NCBI GenBank assembly: GCA_020205615.1
Contig: CM035162.1
Coordinates: forward strand, 41,592,464 to 41,656,463
Source: Panax quinquefolius
Taxonomy: Eukaryota; Streptophyta; Magnoliopsida; Apiales; Araliaceae
Direction: 5' to 3'
Length of the DNA: 64,000 nucleotides
In this document: positions 35,013-46,243 of the stretch, in pieces
Numbering within the stretch: position 1 is the first letter of the stretch
Layout: every line of letters begins with the position of its first letter
Program-made: the position numbers and the translations under genes
The notes under the pieces: generated by a model
The model's database searches: none
Told to the model about the DNA's origin: nothing
The model's input: only the letters and a program-made list of their open reading frames with translations

Positions 35013-36621
35013 AAATCCATCAAGGCAGTATGTCTCAGTGTATCTAAATTTTCCATGCCCTTTTTTTAATTATAAAAAAATCTTAGTACTCTACATGTTA
35101 GCACTTCCAAGTAAAACAAACTCATATTGTAACATGCCTTTACTGTCATCTTTTTGAGGTAATATCTCCAGGCCTGATTTTGGTTTTCCAGAGTATAGCA
35201 TCATCTATTATTCTATCCTTGGCAATTGGCATCGGTCTACCATTTTGCGTTTATATCTTGTTTTGTAAAAAATTTAAAAAACTAGGCATTCCATTGTTGA
35301 TTTATATGATTCTGCATTCAGGCATCGTCGCTTTGCCCATACCTTTTTTTTTTTAATATCAACCCCCAGATTTTTTATGTAATTAGTTAGCAATATATAG
35401 AAAGGCAGTTTCCCTTTTTTAAAGAAGATAAACTTAAACTTATCTTAACGCTTCTATGTTTCCATATCTCCTATCAAATGGAGTTGTGTTATCTGTAAGG
35501 ATCTCTGGTGAGGCGCCCTTTTACTTGTTAATCAAACACAAACGCTTTGTCCATGAGCTGTTGTCTATAAGTTTAATATATCAGCTAAAAGACAACAACA
35601 GCAATAGGTTTGCGGGCAGTGGGGAACAAAGAGATACGTGATAGTACTTCAATTATTGGAGGAATAATACTTAATTTTCAGATAGTGTTGATATGGTTAT
35701 AAAAAAAACTTATAGAAACTATTTACAAAATAAGAGTAGATGATCCACTATATATGTGTGGGTTTAGTGATAGCAATTAACTACAATCAACCACACCATT
35801 TTATAAGTAATTTTTTGTAAGATTATTTTGTCATCAAAGTACTATTGATCCGAGGATGTTCTAGAATTTTTTCGATTGCTCGTTCGAGAATTAAGATGGC
35901 TCTGAAACTGAATCATTTTTTTGTATTTGAGAAGAATTTCCAGATTAATAGGAAGGAAGTTTAATCGGAAATCGAAATGAATTGCATCAAGTATTTTTTT
36001 TTTTACAAAAAAAATCAAAAAATATGTTGAATGCACAAGTGGTGTTAAAATTATGATATGTCATTAAAAATAAGGATAATTTGGATTGCTCTTTTGAGAA
36101 TTACGATTGCTCTGAAACTGAATTATTTCTTTGTATTTGAGAAGGATTTCCAGATTAATAGGAATGAAGTTTAATCGGAATTCAAAATGAATTGCATCAA
36201 GTATTTTTTTAAAAAAAAAATCAAAAAATATGTTGAATGCACAAGTGGTGTTAAAATTATGATATGTCATTAAAAATCAGAATAATTTTATTTAATATAA
36301 ATAATTTATTAATGATATGTCATAATGCTAACATGTAAATATTGGTGGCGTAGAAATTTTAACCCTTAATAAAAACCAAAATAAAAGTTGAGACATTAAA
36401 GAAAATTATCTTTAAAAATTAATAAAATAAATACCAAAATAAAAGTTGAGACATTTAAAAATATCTTAAACAAATTAATAAAATAAATATTACATATGTT
36501 CTATATTATTTGATCATTGTTGACTTTTTAAAGACTTAAAGAGATTTTTCAACTCAAAATTAACATAGATTCTTTTAATTTTAATCAATACAATAATGAA
36601 TATTACAAACTATCCAAAAAG
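35013..36621. other. RPL19 downstream region without genes
   Basis: AT-rich; the first few hundred bases should hold the RPL19 3' untranslated region and polyadenylation site, which I cannot fix. It contains the tandem duplication at 35873-36288 and a smaller repeat at 36366-36490, where a ~58-bp unit starting ACCAAAATAAAAGTTGAGAC occurs twice. No coding frame is convincing. Confidence 0.5.
35873..36288. repeat. Tandem duplication of a ~209-bp unit
   Basis: Copy 1 starts near 35873 (GATTGCTCGTTCGAGAATTA) and copy 2 near 36082 (GATTGCTCTTTTGAGAATTA). Both contain TTGTATTTGAGAAG, GAATTGCATCAAGTATTTTT and AATGCACAAGTGGTGTTAAA. The copies differ at roughly one position in twelve and in the length of the internal T/A run. 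Confidence 0.9.
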
Positions 36622-36918
36622 TGTAAGACCCCAACTTTTATGAATAAAGATTAATTATTTTCTCTAAATATTATTTTGAGTATTAAGGTGTGGATTTGTT
36701 ATAATGTTATAGTTGTGGGTAATATTTATAAATTTTGCAAAGTAAGCAAATTGTCATAAAATATTCGTTTAATTGAAGAATATTCGTTTTATCGGGGAAT
36801 ATTAAATGCTGACCAAGACAATCATTAGTGGACCCACAAAAGAATTATTTATCGGAGTTAGAAAACAGCGAAATATCTTTTTATAAAAATAACACGAAAG
36901 TTTTTTTACAGATTAATC
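36622..36918 (+). mobile_element. Outer LTR O, first fragment
   Basis: It starts TGTAAGACCCCAACTTTTATG and matches the beginning of the LTR at 43241 better than the E LTRs. It stops at ATTAATC (36918), where the 5' LTR of E begins. The homologous text continues at 55964 (TTAACTGTTAAAATACCCGG), so O and its right parts (55964-56227 and 59224-60587) are one LTR split by E. Confidence 0.75.
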
Positions 36919-38006
36919 TGTAAGACCCCAACTTATTATAAATAAAATCGAATTTCCTCTATTTATTATTGTGAATTATAAGATATTAATTTGATATAAT
37001 ACTTTGGTTATGGGTGAAATGTGCAAATTTTACAAAATAAGCAAGTGGTTATAAAATATTCATTGTTGTGGGGAATATTCGTTTGGTCGTGGAATATTCT
37101 TTACGTAGGGGAATATTAAATGACGGTAGTATGACCATTTTGTGGGGCCCCATAACGGATAATGACGGATGAAGAAAGCGACAAATTTGAGTTTTTACAA
37201 ATAACGGCGTAATGGTTCTGTTATTATCTTGTTGAATACGGTGGTTAAAATACAAAGATACGTCTGGCGTGGCACAAAGAATAACACCGCAGATTGCCTG
37301 ATATTGTTGAATTATTGATTCTTACGTAAAAAAACACTACTCAATAATTGTTACAGTATTTATTGTTCAATATTTTATTTTATTGATTCAATAACTGTTG
37401 CGTTGATATTTTATATTATTGTTGTTCAATAATTGTCATCGCACAACATCTCCATTATCGGATCAATAATTCATATTATTTGGAATAATATTATTAGATA
37501 GCATTATTGGCAATGTCAGAAAGTTACATCGAGGAGAGGTTTGGTCCCTAATTCATGCGCCAAGAAGGAGAAATCCTTATCGGAAAGCCCCTCTTTCACA
37601 GGAAGCGCTGGTTGTCATAATTATGATTCTGTAATATTATTTGTGAATAATTAATTATTGATTTATATGATAAGGAAATATGTATTTGATGTGGATATAA
37701 ATGATGCATTTATTTATTTATGTGGTTATAAATGAAGGAATTAATATTGAGGTATTTTATCAGTATTTTGTCGGATTGGAAGTATTTAAAAATAATTCGT
37801 TTGTGGATTTCGGATATTTTCTGTCTAGAATTTGGAAAAACTTTCTTCTGTAAAGTTGTAGAGAATTCGATTTCGTGTGGAATGGACATAAAATTCGTAT
37901 TTTTCTGATAAACGGGTTATTTTCTATGAATTACTGAAGTTTCGAAAAATAAAATAATTTTTATTAATTTATGGGTGGGACCCACTTTTGTGATTTAAAG
38001 TATGAG
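36919..38006 (+). repeat. 5' LTR of element E, left part
   Basis: 1088 bp, collinear with 53474-54571 at the other end. It is cut after GATTTAAAGTATGAG, where a reversed type A LTR begins with TGTGACGCC. The remainder (45485-46056) resumes about 820 bp further along the LTR, so sequence was lost at the right junction. Confidence 0.87.
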
Positions 38007-39657
38007 TGTGACGCCCCCAAAACAGGTATACATCACTCATCTTGAGTCGCCAAATATATGGTACATAAATCAAATACAAACTTAATTATATAACTGTCGT
38101 ATAAAATACGACAAAACATATGCTGTGAGTTTTAATACAAATATTGTCATCTAGACAATATACAAACTCAATGGAGTCATCATTACATTCATTATCACGC
38201 TATTTTATAGAATAGTGAGGACTACTATGACACCATCTCGGACCATCACTCCGTTCCCCGACTAGTCCCGGCTACGTTCTCATTTTCTGAAGAGAACAAT
38301 GAAAGCAAAAGGGTGAGCTCAACTAGCCTAGTAAGAAATATTATGACTAAGATAATGCAGAATAAATTATCATTAGCCTTCAACAATGTTAAACTGATAA
38401 AATACAATAGACATCAAGTTTAACTGCAGCAGAACAAGCAATCCATTAAAAGAGTCAAGTAGAGAATAAAATCTACTATCTTTTATGATTTAAAAAGTTC
38501 TTCATCACTTTTATCACGAGACTCAAATTTTAATAAATAATCCACATCATCGAATCACACCGCACTACTACGGGCCAGGATATTCTTTAGTATCACGACC
38601 ACAAATTATCCATGCACTACGGGCCAATGATATTCGTGTATTCATTAATGGTCATGATCATGCCAACAACTGTCCATCAATGCACTACGGGCCAATGAGG
38701 ACTTTTACCACATCATTTGTAACATTACGGTCATGATTATACCGAATAATCCACGTCATAATCATACCAAGTCCATCTATGCACAACAAAGCCACGAGAT
38801 GACTTTCAACATAATATAAGCATGAGGATGATGACAATGATATAAGAATTCAATAAAACAAGTTCAAGAATTAATTTATCTAGAATTCAATAACGTCCAA
38901 ATTGTCAACATGATACTGCTTTGTAGAGTAAAATTCAAGAATGCTCAGAAGAATATTTCCATGAAAAGATACTGGATGAAGCGCAAATATCAAGGATATT
39001 CCACTAATTTCATGGAGTATAAAAGCCAAAACTTTAACCAACTGAGTATAATAAAGAATGGAATAACAAAAGAATACAATTGCATGCGCGATAGACCGCA
39101 TGCAATTCTGCAGGTTATTCCAATGAATAATAAATAATGGAACCCGGTCATGCGTGCGAACGCACGTACGTGATATTCCAACCGAATAATAAAGAATGGA
39201 ATAAATGGAAGAATTCACCATGCATGCGATAAATCGCATGCATGCATGTGTTATTCCAATGTAATAATAAATAATGGAACCATGTAAATGCGTAATAATA
39301 CGCACGCATGTGATGTTCCAATGAAAAATAAAGAATGGAATAATGAAGAATTTCACCATGTATGCGGTTCAGCATAGACGGAGTTATTCCAACATAGTAA
39401 TAAATAACGAGAACTGTGTCACGCGTAATTGCATGCATATGATGTTCCAAATGAATAATAAGGGATGGAATAACAATAGCTCTCTTCAAGAACACGAAAG
39501 AAATAATACCACTTACCTTAGAAAAACTAGATACTGGAATAGTGAAGTATCAGACTTCTCTTCTTCTTTCTCTCTATAATTTCTCTCTATAATAATTGCT
39601 CTAAAGCTTTTGTGAATTGGTGAGAAATGAAGGAAGAATGAGCTTCTATTTATAGGA
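38007..39657 (-). mobile_element. Reversed type A LTR fragment (left arm of the rearranged X insertion)
   Basis: It starts TGTGACGCCCCCAAAACAGG, the reversed LTR 3' end, and is collinear with solo LTR S (50164-52080) up to the reversed TATA box TATTTATAGGAA near 39657. The promoter-distal U3 part, about 670 bp in S, is missing. It contains the hairpin array at 39070-39480. Confidence 0.85.
39070..39480 (-). repeat. Tandem hairpin array in type A LTR leader
   Basis: About six units of ~70 bp. Each holds a GTTATTCCA...TGGAATAAC block and a second stem-loop that differs from unit to unit: AATTGCATGCG/CGCATGCAATT (39078-39107), CGTGCG/CGCACG (39153-39166), GCATGCGAT/ATCGCATGC (39222-39241) and TGCGTA/TACGCA (39289-39304). 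Pairing survives while bases change. Confidence 0.85.
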
Positions 39658-39697
39658 ACATATAGTTTCGATAATTGCACGTTTTGGGGCTCGAAAT

Positions 39698-40461
39698 AAG
39701 TCATCTGTGGACTTGGTATGATTATGACCAAGGATTATTCGGTGTAATCATGACCATAATGTTACAAATGATGTGATAAAAGTCTTCATTGGCCCGTAGT
39801 GCATTGATGGACAGTTGTTGGCATGATCATGACCATTAATGAATACACAAATATTCTTGGCTCAGAAGTGCATGGATAATTGTGATCGTGATACTAAAGA
39901 ATATCCTTGGTAGTAGTGCGGGGGTGATTCGATGATGTGGATTATTTATTGCCGAGTCCCAATGATAAAAGTGATGAAAAACCTTTTAAATCATAAAAGA
40001 TAGTAGATTTCATTCTCTACTTGACTCTTTTAATGGATTGCTTGTTCAGCGCAGCTTAAACTTGATATTTATTATATTTTATCGGTTTAACATTGTTGAA
40101 GGCTAACGATAAATTATTACGCATTATCTTAGTCATAATATTTCTTCTTTGGGCTAGTTGAGCTCACCCTTTCTTTTCACCGTTCTCTTGAGAAAATGAG
40201 AACGTACGGGACTAGTTCAGGGAACAGAGTGATGGTCCTAGATGGTGCATTAGTAGTCCTCACTATTCTACGTGAAATAGTGTGATAATAATTGTAATGA
40301 GGACTCCTTTTGAGTTTGTATAATCTCTAATAGACAATATTTGTATTCAAACTCACAGTTTATGTTTTGTCGTATTGTACACGACAGTTGTATTTGAATT
40401 CTGTACCATGTATCTGGCGACTCAAGATGGGTGATGTATACCTAATTTTGGGGGCGTCACA
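39698..40461 (+). mobile_element. 5' LTR of element X, 3' portion only (type A)
   Basis: It starts near AGTCATCTGTGGACTTGGTATG and ends GGGGGCGTCACA at 40461, directly before X's primer-binding site. It is the inverted counterpart of 38007-38790, with which it forms a large imperfect palindrome around a ~900-bp spacer. About 40 bp (39658-39697) between the two arms match neither. Confidence 0.82.
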
Positions 40462-40463
40462 GT

Positions 40464-40475
40464 TGGTATCAGAGC
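40464..40475 (+). other. Primer-binding site of element X
   Basis: TGGTATCAGAGC, a perfect match to the usual initiator tRNA-Met primer-binding site, two bases after the LTR end. Confidence 0.9.
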
Positions 40476-40649
40476 TTAGGGATATGATCCCTGACTAGGA
40501 TATGAGAATAGAACAGAGAGGGGAAAGACGGGGAATTCTTTCGCTAGTATGACCTACCTAAGTTTATTTGGTATTTAATTGGTAGGTCAGAATATAGGGA
40601 TAATATGTTACATGTCAATTAACCTTTTGTTTTGTGGCAGTATCTGAAA

Positions 40650-41810
40650 ATGACATCTGAGAATGTTGAGAATAGCAATGGAGCACAGGCGACTGTTGAT
40701 TCACCACATATCAATAATCTGGATAATGTACATCAGGAAGGCGACAATCCTCATGCAAACAACAAAACTGATCAATTGACGAATGACGGTACGTTTAGGA
40801 GCTTTTTAGAATTCATGCAACATCAGGCGAAAGCGGCTCCTGTTCATAATGAAGGAGGAAACAATGGCAACCCACGGTTGGTCACCACTAAGCAATTCAA
40901 GGAGCTGGGACCACCGGAGTTTTTGGGAAAGCCAGAACCAATTAAGGCGGAGACGTGGTTAAAGCAGATCACCAAGATATTTGATGTCTTGGGATGCTCC
41001 GAGGAGCAAAAGGTTCCATTCGCCACCTTTATGTTGCGTGAAGAGGCAGATCACTGGTGGGAATCTGAAAACGTACTCCAACTGGACGCACTCAGAGATG
41101 TCTTGGGAGAAGTTCCGATAGTCGCTCAATGACAAGTACTTTCCGAAAGCATTTCGTCACATGAAAGAGGTGGAATTTATCAAGTTAGAGCAAAACAACA
41201 TGACCGTGTCGCAACACGATCTGAAGCCAAGTTTGCTTGAGTTGTCCCGATTTGCGTCCCCACTTAGTTGATAATGAAGAGAGAATGACGCGGATGTTTT
41301 AAGAAGTTTGAAAGCGGAGATACGTCAATATCTTATTTTCATAAACCGTGTTTGTATTCGGATGTTGTCAATAGGGCTCGATTAGTGGAGCGCGATAACG
41401 AGTCAATATAATCAAAAGAGAGCAAGAAAAATGATAATGGGGTGATACTTGATCATCAAAGCGGTGACAATAAGCATGCAGGAATCAACATGCCGAAATG
41501 GTAACCACTTCGGTGGTAATCATGGTCAAAATAATAAGAATGGACATTTCAAGAAGAGGAGATTCAACAATGATGGAAAGACGTCAGTACCAACACCCGT
41601 TTTTAAGGAAGGAGAACGAACACCTATCATATGCTTCAAATGCGGAGGGAGGACACATCGGTCCAAGCTGCATGCGATCTGTGTCCAAAGCATGCTATAA
41701 TTGTGGAAGAGAAGGTCACTTAGCCCGATTTTGTCGTTCACCGAAGACAAGTTCAGCTAGGATGGAGGCACCAAAGGATGTCCCAGACAAGCCAAAGCCG
41801 GTAGTTTAAG
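40650..41810 (+). pseudogene. Element X gag with zinc knuckles
   Basis: MTSENVENSNGAQATVDSP at 40650 corresponds to the E gag start. The capsid part reads KQFKELGPPEFLGKPEPIKA and KVPFATFMLREEADHWWES up to 41070, after which a deletion and frameshifts follow (41100-41450). The nucleocapsid part has a frame-broken first knuckle (CFKCGG then frame change, 41632-41670) and a complete second knuckle CYNCGREGHLARFC (about 41693-41735). Confidence 0.83.
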
Positions 41811-43240
41811 AGAGAGCATTTTTTTTTTCGTGATGAGGAACCTGAATAAAATTATCACGGGTATGTTAGTCATAAACTCTAGCGAAGTCTATACCGTGTT
41901 AGATACCGGTTCTACTCATTCTTTTATTGCACCTAGTTGTGTTCAATGTTTGAAGTTAACTTCGGAGAAGTTAGACTTTGATATATCTGTTTAAACTCAG
42001 TTGGGAGAAACTTTCGTTACCTCCACTATTTATAAATCTTGTTCAAATCAACACTTTCACGTTACCTGTCGATCTTATCCCTTTGAAAATACTTGCCTTT
42101 GATGTGATTTTTGGAAACGATTGGTTAACTACTCATCATGCTTTTCGTAAGGTTGTTAGCTTTCATACTCCTAACCAACCTGTTATGCGAATTCAAATTA
42201 ACTAAACCACTAAAGTCAATCATTGTCATATCAAGCCATAAATAAAGAGCCCCGGTCCTTTCGTTGTTGACTTTTTTGTGTGGAATGCACCGAAGCCAGA
42301 CTTTCTATAGGCAACATCGTGAATGACGATGACAAGTTGATAGGTATCAATGTGACGTGTTATCCAAGTCTTGGATGAGAGTCACATTTTTTAATGATAT
42401 TTCTATTGTTAATAAATTTCCTGACGTATTCTTGAAGACTTCTTAGCCTACCCTAGAGCGTGAAATCAATTTTTGTATTAACCTAGTACAAAACCCATTT
42501 CTAAAATCCTCAAATATTTTCTTCACCTAAAGCGAGCGTGTAATGTGCCAAAGACGTTGGCTCGAAATGTTAAAGATTACGATCGTACCATTCAATATCA
42601 TCGTGGAAAAAATGAACGTGGTGGTAGACGCGTTGAGTAGAAGATCGTATCGTTCTGAGTGTGATGTTGTTAACACAAAGACTCATTTCGTATAACTTAC
42701 AAATAGCGGAGATAGAGTTAAAGACTCTAGGGACCCACGTGAAGATAACAAATATACGATTAGAATAGACTTGAATTGATAAAGTTAAAGCTGCTCAAGC
42801 TACATACTCAGAGCTGATGAATATGAAGAAGAAGGTTCAAGAGGGCGTTATTCTAGAAGCAAGAATCGATGATGAGAGGAAATCTCAACCCTCGATTTTA
42901 TTGGCCCATTTGAAATCCTTGATCGAATAGGAACTGTGGCTTATAGACTCGTTTTACCGCCAAGTATGTTGCGTGTTCATAACATTTTTAACATATCGAT
43001 GTTACGTAAATATGTGGATGACCCGAACCACATTATTAATTTAGAACCGGATGAGATAGCAGAAGATTTAACGTATGAGGAGATACGTGTTAAAATCTTG
43101 GATAAGAAGGATCGTATTCAACACTCAAAGGTTATACCTCAAGAATTAGAATCTAAAATGAAGTCAAGGTATCCTCACCTCTTTGGCATACCAGGTACGT
43201 ACGTAAATTTTGAGCACGAAATTTCATAAGGAGGGGAGAT
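41811..43240 (+). pseudogene. Element X protease and deleted pol, with chromodomain tail
   Basis: The protease turn reads VLDTGSTHSFIAPSC at about 41898-41942. FVTSTIYKSC, then LPVDLIPLKILAFDVIFGND, follow. From 42240 a non-gypsy segment of ~110 bp intervenes, then the protease-RT linker, and then a jump straight to the end of RNase H (DYDRTIQYHRGK, 42570-42605). After the integrase spacer the sequence jumps at 42870 from EARIDDE to a remnant next to FEILDRIGTVAYRLVLPPSM. The tail 42936-43229 includes the chromodomain-like KILDKKDRIQHSKVIPQE and PGTYVNFEHEIS. The polypurine tract is 43228-43240. Reverse transcriptase and nearly all of integrase are absent. Confidence 0.82.
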
Positions 43241-45480
43241 TGTGAGACCCCAGATTTTATGAATAAAGATTTAATTTTCTCGAAATAATTTTTTTATATT
43301 ATGGTGTTGATTTGATGTAATGTTATAGTTGTGGGTAATATTTACAAATTTTGCAAAGTAAGCAAGTGGTTGTATAATATTCGATTGGTCGGATAATATT
43401 CTTTTTGTCGGGGAATATCTATACGACGGTACAATCATTGGTAGACCCCACAACATAATTATTGTCGGATAGAAAAAATGACAAAAATACTTTATGAAAA
43501 TAACGGCGGAAGTTTTACCGTTAACTGTTGAAACACCCGGTGTTAAAAGTACGAGAATACGTGTGGTCGCATAACAGCATACTTTGCGGTATTGATTATT
43601 GATGCTTACGTGAGAAGTCACTTTCGGTTATACTCAATTATTGCTACAGTAATTGCTGCATCATATCTCTCATATTATTGATTCAATTATTGTTACAGTA
43701 TCATCTGCATAATATGATATATTGTTCAATCGGGTATTCGGGACACTTTTCGTGTCAGAGTACTATTCATGAGTTACTATTCACGAGTTATTATTCACGA
43801 GTTACTATTCACCTAGTTACTATTCACTCTAGTATTGTGCATTCGGGTATTTGGATACAATATTATTCCATGAGGAGATGTGCTAATTTTCAGACTGTTG
43901 GTTTAAGATATAATAGTAAGTCAATATGAATATGAACCGTTGGTGGAGTTATAATAGTAAATCAATATGGATCGCTGGTTTAATGTTTTAATAGTAAATC
44001 AGTATGGACCGTTGTTTTAAGTTTTAATAGTAAACCAATATGGACCGTCCGTTTAATAGTAAATCAATCTGGACCGTTCATGAATTAGTTACTATTCATT
44101 CTATTTTCCTATAAATAGAAGCTCATTCCTTCATTATTTCTTACGAATTCACTGAAACTCTAGAGAGAGAATTATAAGAGAACCTATAGAAAGTATTCTA
44201 CTACTTCCCTACTCTTATATTCAGTTTCTTTTACGGTAAGGGGTGTTATTTCTTTCTTTCGTCTTAATGAAGAGAACTTATGTTATTCCATTATTTATTA
44301 TTTTGTTGGAATAACTTGTATACGCGGGCTACCCTATACATGGTGACATTCTACTAATATTACATTTCTTTATTATTAGCCGGAATATCACATGCATGCG
44401 TTTCTGGTGGGACTAGAATTCTGTCGAGAATATCACATCAATGCGTTTATCTAGGGACTGGTTCCATCCTTTATTATTACGCCGGAATATCCTGCTCATG
44501 CGTTTATGCGGACTGGTTCCATCCTTTATTATTCTCGTTAGAATAATATCCTCACATGCATCAGACGTTTTACGGACACGGTTACATTATTTATTATTAC
44601 ATTGAAATAACTTGTTTTGTGCGGTTATCATCGCATTATGGTGATTTCTTTTGTTATTCCATTCTTTATTATACTTAGTTGGTTAAAACTTTGACTTCTA
44701 TACCCATGAAATTAGTGGAATATCTTTGATATTTGCGCTTCATCCGATATCTTTTCATGGAAATATTCTTACGAGCATTAATTCTTGAATTTTACTCTAT
44801 AAAGCGATGATCATGTTGACAATTTGAGCGTTATCGGTTCCTAGATAAATTAATTCTTGAACTTGTTTTATTGAATTCTTATATCATTGTCATCATCCTC
44901 ATGTTTATATTTTGTTGAAAGTCATCGTGGCTGTATAGTGCGTAGATGGACTTGGTATGATTATGACAAGGATTATTGATTGTAATCATGGTAGTAATAT
45001 TACAAATGATGAGATAAAAGTCCTCATTGGCCCGTAGTGCATTGATGGGACGATTGTTGGTATGATCATGACCATTAATGAATACACAAATATTCTTGGC
45101 TCGTAGTGCATGGATAATTGTGATCGTGATACTAAAGAATATCCTTGATCAGTAGCAGGGGGGGTGATTCGATGATGTGGATTATTTATTGTCGAGTCCC
45201 AATGATAAAAGTGATGAAAACCTTTTAAATCATAAAAGATAGTAGATTTCATTCTCTACTTGACTCTTTTAATGGATTGTTTGTTCATTGCAGTTAAACT
45301 TGATATTTATTATATTTTATCGGTTTAACATTGTCAAGGCTAACGATAAATTATTACGCATTATCTTAGTCATAATATTTCTTCTTGGGCTAGTTGAGCT
45401 CACCTTTCTTTCACCGTTCTCTTGAGGAAATGAGAACGTGGCTGGGACTAGTCGGGGAACAGAGTGATGGACCTAGATGG
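43241..45480 (+). mobile_element. 3' LTR of element X (type A), truncated at its 3' end
   Basis: It starts TGTGAGACCCCAGATTTTAT. The TATA box is at 44110-44118, the hairpin array at 44280-44690 and GGCCCGTAGTGCATTGATGG-type units at about 45030-45130. It stops at CCTAGATGGTGCA, where the sequence switches to the E LTR (45485). The last ~220 bp of the LTR are missing. Confidence 0.87.
44110..44118 (+). promoter_or_regulatory. TATA box of type A LTR
   Basis: TATAAATAG in TTCCTATAAATAGAAGCTC. It is also found reversed in S (52071-52079). The hairpin array starts about 170 bp downstream and would be in the leader of the RNA. Confidence 0.6.
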
Positions 45481-45484
45481 TGCA

Positions 45485-46056
45485 AAGATGAATATTTGAT
45501 TAAAGATGTATATTGATTGTTGTTACAAGGATAAAATATTGATGATGGACTTTTAAATCTTAGAAGATAGTAGAACTCATTCTCTACTTGACTCTTCTAA
45601 TAGATTGTTGTTTTCGCTGCAGTTGTTGATCTAAAACTTGTTGTCCATTATATTTTATCAGATTTTTCCCTGTTGAAAACTAATGATAATTTGTTGTATA
45701 TTATCTTAGTCATAATATTCTTTACTGGGCTAGTTGAGCTCACCCTTTTCCTTTTTGTTCCATTTTTCTTCTCAAGAGGTGAGAACATAGCAGGATCTAG
45801 TCTGGGTATGGAGTGATGGTTCTAGAAAGATATTTTAGCAGTCCTCACTATTTCTGTAAAATAGTGTTTGAATAATTGTAATGAGGACTTATTTGAGTGT
45901 GGATATTGTCTAGAAGATAATATTTGTATTTAAACTCACAGTAAGTGTTGTCGTATTTTGCACGACAATTGTATTATTAAAATTGTAGTTTGCTTTCTGT
46001 ACCATGTATTTGGCGACTTAGAATGGGTGTTGTATACCTATTTTGGGGGCATCACA
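45485..46056 (+). repeat. 5' LTR of element E, right part
   Basis: Collinear with 55395-55963 of the 3' LTR. It ends GGGGGCATCACA, directly followed by the primer-binding site of E. The junction with X at 45480-45484 shares the five bases GTGCA. Confidence 0.87.
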
Positions 46057-46058
46057 GT

Positions 46059-46070
46059 TGGTATCAAAGC
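46059..46070 (+). other. Primer-binding site of element E
   Basis: TGGTATCAAAGC, one base off the usual TGGTATCAGAGC, two bases after the LTR. Confidence 0.87.
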
Positions 46071-46243
46071 TTAGGGATATAATCCCTGGCTGAGATGTGA
46101 GACAAGAACTATGAGGGGAGAGATGGGGAATTCCTTCGCTAGTATGACCTGACTAAGTTTATTTGGTATTTATTTGGCCGGTCAGAATATCGGGATAATA
46201 TGTGACATGACAATTAACCCTTTTTTTATGGAAGTATTTAAGA

